Source: Rhodopirellula baltica SH 1
GTDB taxonomy: Bacteria > Planctomycetota > Planctomycetia > Pirellulales > Pirellulaceae
NCBI RefSeq assembly: GCF_000196115.1
Contig: NC_005027.1
Span: 5,204,001-5,268,000 of the forward strand
Length of the DNA: 64,000 nucleotides
Direction: 5' to 3'
Within the stretch, counting starts at the first letter, position 1. Every line of letters starts with the position of its first letter. Below are positions 53,623 through 61,933 of the stretch, piece by piece. Below the pieces are notes generated by a model. That model did not search any database. It had not been told where the DNA came from and worked only from the letters and a program-made list of their open reading frames with translations. The position numbers and the translations under genes are program-made.

Positions 53623-55338
53623 CTACTTCACGTTCGCTGTGGAGTGTGGTTTTATCCGAACCTCTTGGACCGCATGCATCTTTCCATCGATGTGAAGCTG
53701 AGCTTCCATCCAGCCGGTTCCTTTGGCCAGCCGAACATCCGTCAACTCGACCTGGCTGGGGACGTTGTCCAGTTCCTTGACGATCGTCTTGTCCGTCCAA
53801 ATGAACTTCACCGTGGCGGCCTGCTTGCGGTGTCGTCGATGCGGAACGATCGAGATATCGAAGCGTTCGATCAGCCCTGGGTTGCTCATTCGCCATCGAC
53901 CATAGTTGTTGGGTCGCCATCCGGTCTTGTCGCCCCACCAGTCTTGCCAGGTGAACCGGAAGTCTCGTTTCTGTTCCGGATTCAGTTCGGTGGGATACGG
54001 CACGCCGTTGTCACGCCGCAGTTGAGTCGTCACATCGTCGAACCAAGCCTCATACTCTCGAACGAACGCTTTCACGATCTCCGGATGCTTGTCGGCCAAG
54101 TCCCGCGTTTCGCCAGGATCCTGTTCGATGTTGTAAAGCTCAAAACCGGTTGGTTCGCCTCCATCGCCGACCACTTTCCACGGTCCACGACGCGCCATGC
54201 AGTTTTCGTACTTCGGAGGAACATTCGCGCGGTTGTGCTGCATGAATAGGTAACGCTGCTGGAATCCCTGCGTTTCCCCATGCAGCAGACCAAGAATGCT
54301 TTTGCCGTCCACTTGCAAATCGGCGGGCAAGCCGATTCCGCAGGCATCTGCCAGCGTCGGAAGCAAGTCGATGTGCATCGCTGGCGTGTCGAACTTCCTC
54401 CCGCCCTGCAGAGTTTTGGGCCACTGAATCACAAACGGAGAGCGGATACCGTTTTCATAAACGCTCCCCTTTTTTGCCCGCAATCCGGCAGTGAAGTAGG
54501 TCGAGTTCGGACCGTTGTCGCTCATGAATAGGATGATCGTGTTCTCACGCTGGCCCATGTCCTCCACCGCTTCAAGCAGGCGTCCGAAGGCACCGTCGAA
54601 CTGAGTGATCATCCCGTAGATCGGCGCGACCCATTTTCGCCCATCGGGATCCGCAAGGTTTTGGTTGTCGTAGTCGGCACGAAACTCATCCGCGACATCG
54701 AATGGCGAGTGAGGAACGTTGAGCGGCAGGTAGCAGAAGAACGGCTGTTCGCCGGAATCCTTCATGAACTGAATGGATTCATCGATGAAGACATCAGTGC
54801 AGTAGCCTTTGGCTTTCTTAAACGAGTCGTTGTACTGCAGCGTCGGATCCCAATACGTGTTGCCGGGGTAGTCGGCAAATTGCCCAATGCCGCCTCCGCC
54901 GTGAACGACAACTTTTTGAAAGCCTTGGTCCTCGGCCCGCATGGGGAAGTTTTCGCCGAGGTGCCATTTGCCAAAAATACCAGTGCGGTAACCCGCGCCG
55001 GCGAAAACTTCCGCGATCGTCGTTTCCTCCGGGTTCATGTTGGAACGGCCGATGTACGTGTCGTGCGCTCCGGTACGAAAGTGGTATCGCCCGGTCATGA
55101 GCGACGAACGCGTCGGCGTGCACATCGGCGAAACATAGAAGTTCGTCAGTTCCGTTCCCTCGGCAGCAAACCGATCAAGGTTGGGAGTTTTCAAGACCTC
55201 ATTTCCATGGAAGCCAACTTCCGCCCAACCCTGGTCGTCAGTCATCACCAGAATGACGTTCGGCCTGGGTTCAGCGGCCACGGCCACTGTCACACTCGAC
55301 AGACAGACGACGATCCAGACGATGCTCTTGATGCTCAT
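53623..55338 (-). CDS. Secreted arylsulfatase (formylglycine sulfatase)
   Basis: A 571-residue exported sulfatase. The signal peptide (SIVWIVVCLSSVTVAVAA) leads to NVILVMTDDQGWAEVGFHG, which holds the metal-binding Asp pair. The modification motif is MCTPTRSSLMTGRY, where the Cys becomes formylglycine. GIFGKWHLGE, LPLNVPHSPF and ILFMSDNGPNSTYF are later active-site motifs. A ~90-residue C-terminal beta domain ends the protein. Such enzymes desulfate marine polysaccharides and are abundant in Rhodopirellula-type genomes. The internal ATG at 55338 opens the signal peptide. No carbohydrate cluster surrounds it. Confidence 0.92.
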   Translation of the reverse strand: MSIKSIVWIVVCLSSVTVAVAAEPRPNVILVMTDDQGWAEVGFHGNEVLKTPNLDRFAAEGTELTNFYVSPMCTPTRSSLMTGRYHFRTGAHDTYIGRSNMNPEETTIAEVFAGAGYRTGIFGKWHLGENFPMRAEDQGFQKVVVHGGGGIGQFADYPGNTYWDPTLQYNDSFKKAKGYCTDVFIDESIQFMKDSGEQPFFCYLPLNVPHSPFDVADEFRADYDNQNLADPDGRKWVAPIYGMITQFDGAFGRLLEAVEDMGQRENTIILFMSDNGPNSTYFTAGLRAKKGSVYENGIRSPFVIQWPKTLQGGRKFDTPAMHIDLLPTLADACGIGLPADLQVDGKSILGLLHGETQGFQQRYLFMQHNRANVPPKYENCMARRGPWKVVGDGGEPTGFELYNIEQDPGETRDLADKHPEIVKAFVREYEAWFDDVTTQLRRDNGVPYPTELNPEQKRDFRFTWQDWWGDKTGWRPNNYGRWRMSNPGLIERFDISIVPHRRHRKQAATVKFIWTDKTIVKELDNVPSQVELTDVRLAKGTGWMEAQLHIDGKMHAVQEVRIKPHSTANVK

Positions 55339-55535
55339 GTTGGTCTCAGGTTCCCACTCATCTTGGAAGTTGCGATGCCGGCTCGCTGCCAGACCACTCA
55401 ACGCATTCTATTCAGGTTGCGTCCGATCGTGCCGCTCCGCTGACGGACTTCATCGGAAAACACTCGGACCAATGCTTCGCGATCTCCTCTGGACAGCAAG
55501 GCCCAGTGTGTCCCAGCACCGACCGGCACCGCCGG

Positions 55536-55802
55536 TCAAAGTTTGATCGGGAACATAGCGGAGACGAAGATCATCAGCGTTGGCGTCACGCGGATGTTGT
55601 AGCCCTTCGCGATGTCGATGGTTTCGTAGCGAACATCATTAGGCATCGAACGCTTTTGCAGCTCGTACGGTTGGCATCCCGCCAACGTGGCGAGAACTAA
55701 TCGCGTCGACGACTGCCAAAGGGGAATCGCATCATCAGGCAGTTCGCTTTCGACTTCGGCGACTTCGCCGCGAACGAATGAGCGAACGGCTGCGGCGTTC
55801 AT
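55536..55802 (-). CDS. Short unrecognised ORF, possibly a gene remnant
   Basis: An 88-residue frame (MNAAAVRSFVRGEVAEVESE ... YNIRVTPTLMIFVSAMFPIK), open for 42 more codons upstream. The segment VRGEVAEVESELPDDAIPLW is protein-like, and the end is hydrophobic. No family is recognised, and there is no good ribosome site. It may be the tail of an older gene interrupted near the island boundary. Confidence 0.35.
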   Translation of the reverse strand: MNAAAVRSFVRGEVAEVESELPDDAIPLWQSSTRLVLATLAGCQPYELQKRSMPNDVRYETIDIAKGYNIRVTPTLMIFVSAMFPIKL

Positions 55803-55994
55803 CGCACCCGTCGGCACAACAGAGACTCGGCGAATCGTCCGGTCCCGACAGCCCCGGGGCCGGATCTGACCGAGGGAATCGGACCTTAGGTTCACAAGCA
55901 GAATGCCGAGACCCGCAAACGAACGCAAAAAATCACGTCGGCAAGGCCAACGACTGGCACCACTCAGCGACGCACAGCTGATGCCACAGCGACT

Positions 55995-56261
55995 CGCTCT
56001 GGATTGCCGGAACCGCGTTTCGCTTGGTCCGGCCTACTTTGGGCAGCACCATCGCCTGCAAGCGGAATGGCATCGTCGGGCTTTCTCGAGTCACCAACCG
56101 AGACCGGACTCAACTGCGAACGGGACCGCGGTCCCATTGGCGGTCCCATTCCTGCTCGTACTCAGGCATCTGCAGCCGACGGCGCACAAAAAAACCTGGG
56201 ATATCTTGGTCAGTACGACTCAAAATGCCCAAGCAATGTTGCTTCAGCTCCCCGGACAGGA
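55995..56261. repeat. 267-bp direct repeat, left copy, ending in a tRNA-Asn 3'-end fragment
   Basis: Identical in length to 63087-63353 (constant offset 7,092, no indels) with roughly a dozen mismatches. The right edge, GCTCCCCGGACAGGA, copies the last 13-15 bases of the tRNA-Asn gene (GCTCCCCCGACAGGA at 63339-63353). It also carries a right-half copy of the GTAGGCCGG palindrome family at 56023-56037 and the GGACCGCGGTCC palindrome. This is the probable left boundary (att-like) of a genomic island. Confidence 0.85.
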
Positions 56262-56440
56262 ATAGCACGTCCACCGAGAACACGGGTAAAAGGGATGTTT
56301 CCGAAGCGGTGGGTGCAGTCTTGGGTGCAGCAAATGAAAGCGACGATTTGCTTCGCGAATTGATCGCAATTTGGTGCCGCGTCTCACCCGAGGTTCGGCA
56401 AGCCATTCTTGTAATCGCACGGCAAAGCAGGAAGGTCTAG
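56262..56440 (+). pseudogene. Tail of a truncated gene just inside the island boundary
   Basis: After the repeat, a plus frame gives TGKRDVSEAVGAVLGAAN then SDDLLRELIAIWCRVSPEV and stops at 56440. The wording (D-D-L-L-R-E-L-I-A-I-W, then P-E-V-R-Q-A-I-L) resembles short proteins or domains found at the end of planctomycete phage-integrase genes, so it may be the last remnant of the island's integrase unit. No start codon outside the repeat is available. Low certainty. Confidence 0.35.
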
Positions 56441-56462
56441 CGTCCTTCCTTGTTTCAAACTC

Positions 56463-56842
56463 TTAGTTGGGCTTGGGCCAAGTCCACTCCGATCGCGGCA
56501 GACAGCGTTCGGCAACCCATGTCCTAATTTCTTCGGCTCCCCAGCGTTTTGCCCGCCCGATACGAATTGGCCGCGGCATTGCCTCTTTCCGATCCCTTTC
56601 ATAAACAGTTTTTCTGAGACGTTCAGCAATTCCGCGACTTCCCGTGTGTCGATCAATAGCCCAGCATCTTCAGGTAGTTGCTGTCCGCGAAACAGAGCAT
56701 GTCTTGATGCTGCAAGTCGACGTGCTCTCGCGGCGTCATCTGGAGTCGACTGGTCAAGCAACTCTATAATTCGTTCGGCCAGCCGTTGTATAGAGTCGTC
56801 GTCAACTGTGGCTCTAAGCACAATTTCGGTCTCGTCTTGCAT
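56463..56842 (-). pseudogene. AlpA-like helix-turn-helix gene with a frameshift
   Basis: The frame starts at ATG 56842, 2 bases after the ietS-like stop, and reads MQDETEIVLRATVDDDSIQR to LLIDTREVAELLNVSEK, the first half of an AlpA/excisionase MerR-like HTH. At a run of five As (about 56612-56616) the family pattern moves to the next frame: TVYERDRKEAMPRPIRIGRA, then KRWGAEEIRTWVAERCLPRS and a stop at 56463-56465. One extra base would restore a normal protein of ~126 residues. In the unshifted frame the sequence drifts to 56384. It is either a pseudogene or a site of frameshifted decoding. Such genes control excision of islands. Confidence 0.75.
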
Positions 56843-56844
56843 TG

Positions 56845-59304
56845 TCAATTCTCGATTGCAATCGGAAGAAGCGTTTTACACGATTCATAGAGTTGGAGGC
56901 CGTTCAGGGTGGGCTTGGTCCGAAGCGAAACAATGAGGCTGTACCTCGCATTATCATCGAAACGATTTAGATGTTTGCGAGTTTTCCACCACCCAAGTAC
57001 CGGAAACACCGCGATTTGTCCGCAGGTGGCAAGCTCTGCACCGGTTCCCGTCCACTCATCCTGGATCAGGCATCCACGATTGCGTTTCTTTGTTCCGAGC
57101 GTCCATCGTTTTGAATCAGAGACAACCGAAGGCTTCTTTTTTGGGTTCGGCCAAGTGGCACTTGTCACGCGATGCTTAAAACCAATGTCAGTCTCATCAG
57201 GATGTTGAAGATGAAATCGAAGTCCGTGTGATGGGTAGCGAAACCGATCCGCCCATCCAAGCCTTCCGGGACTCGGCTCGATGAAGTATGAGAGAGTGAT
57301 ACGAACGGAGACATCCTGGCTTCCAAGGCTTTGCAACAAAGAGGTCGGCCAGGGTAAGCGATGAAAATTCACCTCGTTGTACTCAATGTCGCTTTTGACT
57401 TTTTGATACGGTCTAAGTGAATCCTCTATGACTAATGTTGCACGATTCTCTGCACTTGCGATGAGATTTTCCTCAGTGGGAGTCCCCCAGCCAAAACAAC
57501 CCAGCAAACGGTTTTTCTTCAGTTTTCCGTCGACTGTCGATTCAGTTTTCATCTGATCGGTCCATCGAGCAGCATGAGTCATCAACCCTCTTATCGTTTC
57601 AGGCCAATATGCTGGATAGCGTGCCATGGTGCGAGCAGCCAGTCTCGCAGCTTCTGCGGCAGCGGCACTTGTCATTCCGAATGTAGTCAACAGCCTTCCG
57701 CTAGGATGCGTCATCGTTGACAGCAGAGCAACATCGTCGATTAGGTCGGGCTCGTCACCGGGTTTCTGTACCGCCCCGTTACCGCCTTCAAGCACGATAT
57801 CTGGCTTGAACGGGTGCCCATCCCAATTCCACGGGAGTGCTGTACGACTCCAAGGACTCAACCCATCGGGAACGCCAACTGATTTCCAACCCCGGTAGTG
57901 CTTTGTTGTTGGATGGCCAATTTCTGTCATCGCCCCAACCGTTAGAGCATTCCACGCTTGCGCGGGTTCTTGAATGCCGCCACGCTTTTTCAAGTTGCCG
58001 CCTTTGGCCGTTGCAGCATTTCCAGCTGAGATGACAAATAAAACGCGATCAGAAGCCAGCACCCCAGCTGCGCGGGCGTCAATTGCTCCTGACCAGGATG
58101 ACGGTGCACCAAGGTCTGCGTCGGTGTCCGCTGTCAAAGCAAGGCACACGACACGCTGCCGGTTCGGGGCAGCTAGAGCTGCCCGCCGTACAGCCACGTT
58201 TGTAAGCGCACCCCAGTTCCTGCGATCGTGTGGTTTATCTGGCCGGTAAAGTCGAGTTGATTCCAACCGGTGGCGAAGCTCAACTTGATCGTTTCTTTCA
58301 AAGACGTTTGAAAGGCAGCCAAAGACCGCCAACCCGGCCATCGCTGTACCATGCTGCTGGGGATCTTTATCGGCCTTTGACCATGCGCTGTACACCGCGT
58401 GCCAATCAGTTTTAGCAAGTGAATCAACCAAGAGCGGGTGTTCGCGATTGACACCACTGTCGATTAGCAAGACAGAAGGAGCGGACTTTGGGGCGACAGC
58501 GAGCCTGGAAAGCAAGTCGTCGATCCATTCACGCTGATCAACCGCAGGAAGAGTCACCATCTCAGTCGCAAGTGTTCGGCCGCGACGCAATTCAGCAAGC
58601 TGAGTCAGGAGGACATTCGAGCGAGCCCAGTCAGCAACAGAACAACGCACCATAAAGACGGCACGCTCAGGGAAGAACGTCAATTCAGATCGAACTGAGA
58701 ATCCAAGTTGTTTTGCACGATCGACGAAATTATCAACGTCTTGTTTTGCTTCATCGAAAACAGCTGAAGTTCGCAGCCAGACTTCCCACCAGACCAGTCT
58801 TGCTTCATCCGACGGGAAACGATTTGGAGCATCCGTGAATAACGCTCTTGCGGCCGCACGCCGAATTCCTGAGATGCTCTCAACCAGCTTTTTGTTTTTG
58901 ATCTTTTCCGGATCGTTGGGGTCGACTTGAAGGTATTCCGTAACCCGCTTTTCAAACTCTTTCAGCTTCCCGTCTGGAACGAAAACGTTCGCGATTTGCT
59001 TCGCACCAACTTGTGCAACACTGAGGAGCTGAATGTCTGAGCCACGAAGGTCAAGGCTTTTTAGCCTCAATCCGAAATTGTCTTCGCTCTCGAACGTTAA
59101 CGTCAGGCCATTCGGCGGCGGTTCGCTGATCTCAGTTTCAGGCAGCTTTTTTGCAGCCTCAATATCTAACTGAAGCTTGGAACCATGTGCTGCTTGATCG
59201 GGCCGTGGCGGCAGGTCAAACTCTGAGTCTCTGCCAACATCGGTTGGTTTGTGCCGCTGCGGCACGGCACCTGATTGATCAAACAGGTGGTCTAAATCTG
59301 GCAT
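56845..59304 (-). CDS. ietS: Subtilisin-like serine protease, IetS-type defence/stability component
   Basis: An 819-residue S8-family protease with a ~270-residue N-terminal region and no signal peptide, so it is cytoplasmic. The triad is visible: D282 in SVLLIDSGVNREHP, H318 in QQHGTAMAGLAVFG and S546 in TFGMTSAAAAEAARL, with the oxyanion region VISAGNAATAKGG. The size, domain order and pairing with a small AAA ATPase match IetAS systems, first described as plasmid stability genes and later reported to block phage. The start MPDLDHLFDQ at 59304 has AGGGGG 7 bases upstream. The ATPase gene lies 56 bases upstream on the same strand. Confidence 0.85.
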   Translation of the reverse strand: MPDLDHLFDQSGAVPQRHKPTDVGRDSEFDLPPRPDQAAHGSKLQLDIEAAKKLPETEISEPPPNGLTLTFESEDNFGLRLKSLDLRGSDIQLLSVAQVGAKQIANVFVPDGKLKEFEKRVTEYLQVDPNDPEKIKNKKLVESISGIRRAAARALFTDAPNRFPSDEARLVWWEVWLRTSAVFDEAKQDVDNFVDRAKQLGFSVRSELTFFPERAVFMVRCSVADWARSNVLLTQLAELRRGRTLATEMVTLPAVDQREWIDDLLSRLAVAPKSAPSVLLIDSGVNREHPLLVDSLAKTDWHAVYSAWSKADKDPQQHGTAMAGLAVFGCLSNVFERNDQVELRHRLESTRLYRPDKPHDRRNWGALTNVAVRRAALAAPNRQRVVCLALTADTDADLGAPSSWSGAIDARAAGVLASDRVLFVISAGNAATAKGGNLKKRGGIQEPAQAWNALTVGAMTEIGHPTTKHYRGWKSVGVPDGLSPWSRTALPWNWDGHPFKPDIVLEGGNGAVQKPGDEPDLIDDVALLSTMTHPSGRLLTTFGMTSAAAAEAARLAARTMARYPAYWPETIRGLMTHAARWTDQMKTESTVDGKLKKNRLLGCFGWGTPTEENLIASAENRATLVIEDSLRPYQKVKSDIEYNEVNFHRLPWPTSLLQSLGSQDVSVRITLSYFIEPSPGRLGWADRFRYPSHGLRFHLQHPDETDIGFKHRVTSATWPNPKKKPSVVSDSKRWTLGTKKRNRGCLIQDEWTGTGAELATCGQIAVFPVLGWWKTRKHLNRFDDNARYSLIVSLRTKPTLNGLQLYESCKTLLPIAIEN

Positions 59305-59360
59305 TTCGTTGCCCCCTATGTGAGTAAGAGGGTAAGGATATGACAAGATTTGGAATGTAT

Positions 59361-60383
59361 CTAGCTACCCGCTAGCTTCCGTGCGTGACTGTCACGCCAG
59401 TTGATAATTTCTCGCGTTAGCACTGAAGGCAATTCGCGTTGCTCAAGATTGTTCAACAGCATTTGCTTGGCAGCTTCCTCGCACGCGCGAGTGACATCTG
59501 CATGACTTAGCCCATCCGAGGCGCTGACCGCCTCAGAAAGCTCCAACGTTTTGCTCGAACAAAACGTTGAAAGGCGGTTTCGTATCAGTTGTTCACGCAA
59601 TTTGTCGTCCGGAACATCATATGTAATGACGTCATCGAATCGCCGAAAAAGGGCCGGATCTAGAATAGAGACAAGGTTAGTCGCCGCGACAAAAAGGCTA
59701 TCAGACTGATCTTGCTCCAAAAATGTTAGGAATGCATTTAGAACTCGACGCATTTCCCCAACGTCACCACTGTCCGATCGACCAGCACCAATCGCATCAA
59801 ATTCATCGAAGAAGTAGACTCCCGGCCGATCTACCGCGGATTCAAAAACAGAATACAACTTGAGCGCTGTGTCACCGAGATACTTCGTGATGATGCTATG
59901 CAGCTGAACTGTCATCAGCGGGAGGTGCAGTTCACCTGCGATTGCTGACGCTGTCATTGTTTTGCCGCATCCTGGCGGTCCAACTAGCAGCAACTTCCGT
60001 CTTGGCTGTAATCCGCTTGCCTGCAAGCGTTCTGATTGACGCTGCTCTTCAATAAGTCGTTCAAGGCTGGCGGTGATGGTTGGACTCAAGACCATGTCGG
60101 AAAGTCGAACGGCTGGAAACGATGCTGCGATCAGTCCGGCCAGTTCTCCCGTTGGAGCTGCAATGGGAACTGGACGGCGGTTGGGCCGTTCAAACTCTCG
60201 AGACGCTTTCGCATCGGCCAGAAGGGTCCTAAGATCCGTTGCAACTTTGTGGTTTCCTGCCTTCTCAGCTTTCGCGATTATCTGCATAGCCACCGCGTAA
60301 AAGCGATCTTCATCGCTCTCAGCAAAGCTTTCAATTAGTGATCGTAGTTGAGCTGCCGTAGCCAAATTTGGTCTCCCTGTCAC
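59361..60383 (-). CDS. ietA: AAA ATPase, IetA-type partner of the subtilisin-like protease
   Basis: A 340-residue AAA+ protein. Walker A is GPPGCGKTMTASAIAGEL, Walker B is VYFFDEFDAIGAGRSD, sensor 1 is SLFVAATNLVSILDPAL, and an arginine finger candidate follows in LFRRFDDVI. The N-terminal helical domain (AAQLRSLIESFAESDEDRFY) and C-terminal lid (SHADVTRACEEAAKQMLL) complete it. It precedes the protease gene in one operon and probably controls the protease in response to infection, a role known for IetAS but not shown here. The GTG at 60383 has no ribosome site; a TTG at 60365 has GGGAG 7 bases upstream and may be the true start. Confidence 0.85.
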   Translation of the reverse strand: MTGRPNLATAAQLRSLIESFAESDEDRFYAVAMQIIAKAEKAGNHKVATDLRTLLADAKASREFERPNRRPVPIAAPTGELAGLIAASFPAVRLSDMVLSPTITASLERLIEEQRQSERLQASGLQPRRKLLLVGPPGCGKTMTASAIAGELHLPLMTVQLHSIITKYLGDTALKLYSVFESAVDRPGVYFFDEFDAIGAGRSDSGDVGEMRRVLNAFLTFLEQDQSDSLFVAATNLVSILDPALFRRFDDVITYDVPDDKLREQLIRNRLSTFCSSKTLELSEAVSASDGLSHADVTRACEEAAKQMLLNNLEQRELPSVLTREIINWRDSHARKLAGS

Positions 60384-60969
60384 GAAATGCTAGCAAATCG
60401 AGCGGCTGTTTGGGTTGGTGGTAGTTGCCAGAGCATCATCTTTAGCGTAGTTGACACCTCTGGTCTGCGGTTGGATTTCCCTTCTGCAAATCTGGGCGAG
60501 TTGCTTCTAATGTGTGCCTGTTTTGGCCCGGCCGCGTCTACACCAGTCTTTGTAGAACCAAAGAATCGAGGGCATTGTCGTGAGTCCGCCATCCGTATCT
60601 GGTCCTTTGGGACAATGTGTGTGCTGTCGATCCAACTTTAGTTCAAGGAGGGCTTCGCCGGGGTCAGACTTGGTCTTCGGCTTTCATCCAGTGAAGATGG
60701 AGGCGATTCAACGCTCCGCCAGCTAGCCACGATGCCACGTCTGCCCCGACTGGAGAACGAAAGCGCCATCTATTATGTGGTCACCCGTGGTGACGGGCGT
60801 CGCCGGTTATTTCACGACTGCCACGGGCGTCGCGACGGATGAAAGCACGCTTGGTATAGGAAGCCAAACCCAAAAACGCTTTCCTGGACACTGAAGTCTT
60901 TACGAAATTCGGGCTTGGGCTTTTCGAGGTCCAACATCTCGGCGACCAGCCCTACCGATTGTTCGAGCA
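60384..60969. other. Intergenic region with a transposase relic
   Basis: 586 bases upstream of the AAA ATPase gene (minus) and beyond the end of the phosphatase gene (minus). It must contain the promoter of the ATPase/protease operon. Besides the Y1 transposase remnant at 60732-60842 it carries GGGGTCAGAC at about 60660, part of the palindrome seen after vgrG. Short frames at 60348-60641 show no domain and are not accepted. Confidence 0.55.
60732..60842 (+). pseudogene. Fragment of an IS200/RAYT-type (Y1) transposase
   Basis: A 36-codon frame, MPRLPRLENESAIYYVVTRG followed by DGRRRLFHD, then a stop. This is the typical N terminus of Y1 transposases (M-x-R-x-x-R-x-E ... YHVTxRGxxR...F). The HUH and tyrosine parts are missing and the downstream frames are scrambled. 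It is a dead remnant, not a functional gene, and differs from the RAYT at 6290-6982. Confidence 0.65.
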
Positions 60970-61335
60970 CTACCTCGGCGGGAAACGCTTTGATTCATCA
61001 AGTAAGATGGCCATGATCGGCTCCGCCGCCGACCGGATCAACTCCACCAACTCGTCGTCCATGAACCGGTAGTCGTCCGGGATGTCCAGCACATGCATCG
61101 GCTTGAACTTGGCTTCCCCAGGAAAGTCGGCCAAGATCCGTTGTCGATGTTTATCTTCCATCACCAGAATCACGTTTGCCCAAGCGATATCGCTCGCCCG
61201 AATCGTCTGCACCGCCGTCTTCGCCGTGCCACGCGATCGAACGGACACCCGATCGTCGCGTCGATAGATCGCCTCGGCCGTCGGACTCCGCCATTGGTTC
61301 TTGCTGCACACGAAAAGAACGTCGATCGTCTTCAC
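60970..61335 (-). CDS. Low-molecular-weight protein tyrosine phosphatase-like protein
   Basis: A 121-residue phosphatase-like protein. The P-loop is VLFVCSKNQWRSPTAEAIY (C-x5-R-S), and the general-acid loop is in DIPDDYRFMDDELVELI. Short members of this family without the classic CxxNxCRS are common in bacteria and of unknown substrate. The GTG at 61335 overlaps the stop of the upstream exonuclease gene (GTGA), which fixes the start and indicates translational coupling. The frame is open further upstream but unrelated. Confidence 0.85.
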   Translation of the reverse strand: MKTIDVLFVCSKNQWRSPTAEAIYRRDDRVSVRSRGTAKTAVQTIRASDIAWANVILVMEDKHRQRILADFPGEAKFKPMHVLDIPDDYRFMDDELVELIRSAAEPIMAILLDESKRFPPR

Positions 61336-61895
61336 AACGCGATTTTTCTCGATTTGGAAAGAAGCCGGCACAAGACATCCGCGATGTTCCATGCATCGTC
61401 ATCACCTCGGTGATGCGTCCCCTCCATCGTCATCCCCAGTTTGTTGTAGGCACCGTCCAAGCCGACCTCGTGATTCAACCCAAGCGAAACCGCGAACAGG
61501 GTCTTCACGTTCAGATGCGTCAGCCCAAACGGATACCCAACGCCGGCCGACTGGCACACCCGTTCAAATTGTCGCCGGTCGTAGTCGCCCCAACTCGCCC
61601 ACAGCCGATCCTTTGACGCGAACTCTTTCTTGAGTCGCTTGACCGCGTCAGCCAGAGTACCAGCGTCCGTGAACATCTCCGGCGTCAGCGTTGTCAGTTC
61701 AGTGCAGAACTCGCTGATCGTCGACCGCTCTGGCTTCACCAAAATGCTGTGCTTGCCGATTCGCTTCTGAGAGGCAACATCGACCAGGCACAAACCAATC
61801 TCGATGATCTCGCTCTCCTCGCCCTCGGGCGGTTCACCGTCCCAACACGTCGACTCGACATCAACAACGAGAATCTGATCCAATTTGCGTGCCAT
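61332..61895 (-). CDS. DEDDh 3'-5' exonuclease (ERI-1/KapD-like)
   Basis: A 187-residue exonuclease. Exo I is ILVVDVESTCWDG with the D-x-E pair. IIEIGLCLVDV and the TTLTPEMFTDAGTLADAV segment follow. Exo II lies in WASWGDYDRRQFERVC, and Exo III is HHRGDDDAWNIADVLCRLL (H-x4-D with a widened DDD). WDGEPP and ESEIIEIG resemble KapD/ERI-1-type RNA or DNA exonucleases. The ATG at 61895 is 38 bases from the divergent macrodomain-like gene's start and couples downstream to the phosphatase gene. Confidence 0.88.
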   Translation of the reverse strand: MARKLDQILVVDVESTCWDGEPPEGEESEIIEIGLCLVDVASQKRIGKHSILVKPERSTISEFCTELTTLTPEMFTDAGTLADAVKRLKKEFASKDRLWASWGDYDRRQFERVCQSAGVGYPFGLTHLNVKTLFAVSLGLNHEVGLDGAYNKLGMTMEGTHHRGDDDAWNIADVLCRLLSKSRKIAL

Positions 61896-61933
61896 CGCGG
61901 CGGTCCATTCAATCTCGAAAAACAACAAACGTC

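Noticed and set aside
53316-53780. 154-residue plus ORF before the sulfatase end
   Set aside because: No ribosome site or domain, and it overlaps the 3' part of the sulfatase gene.
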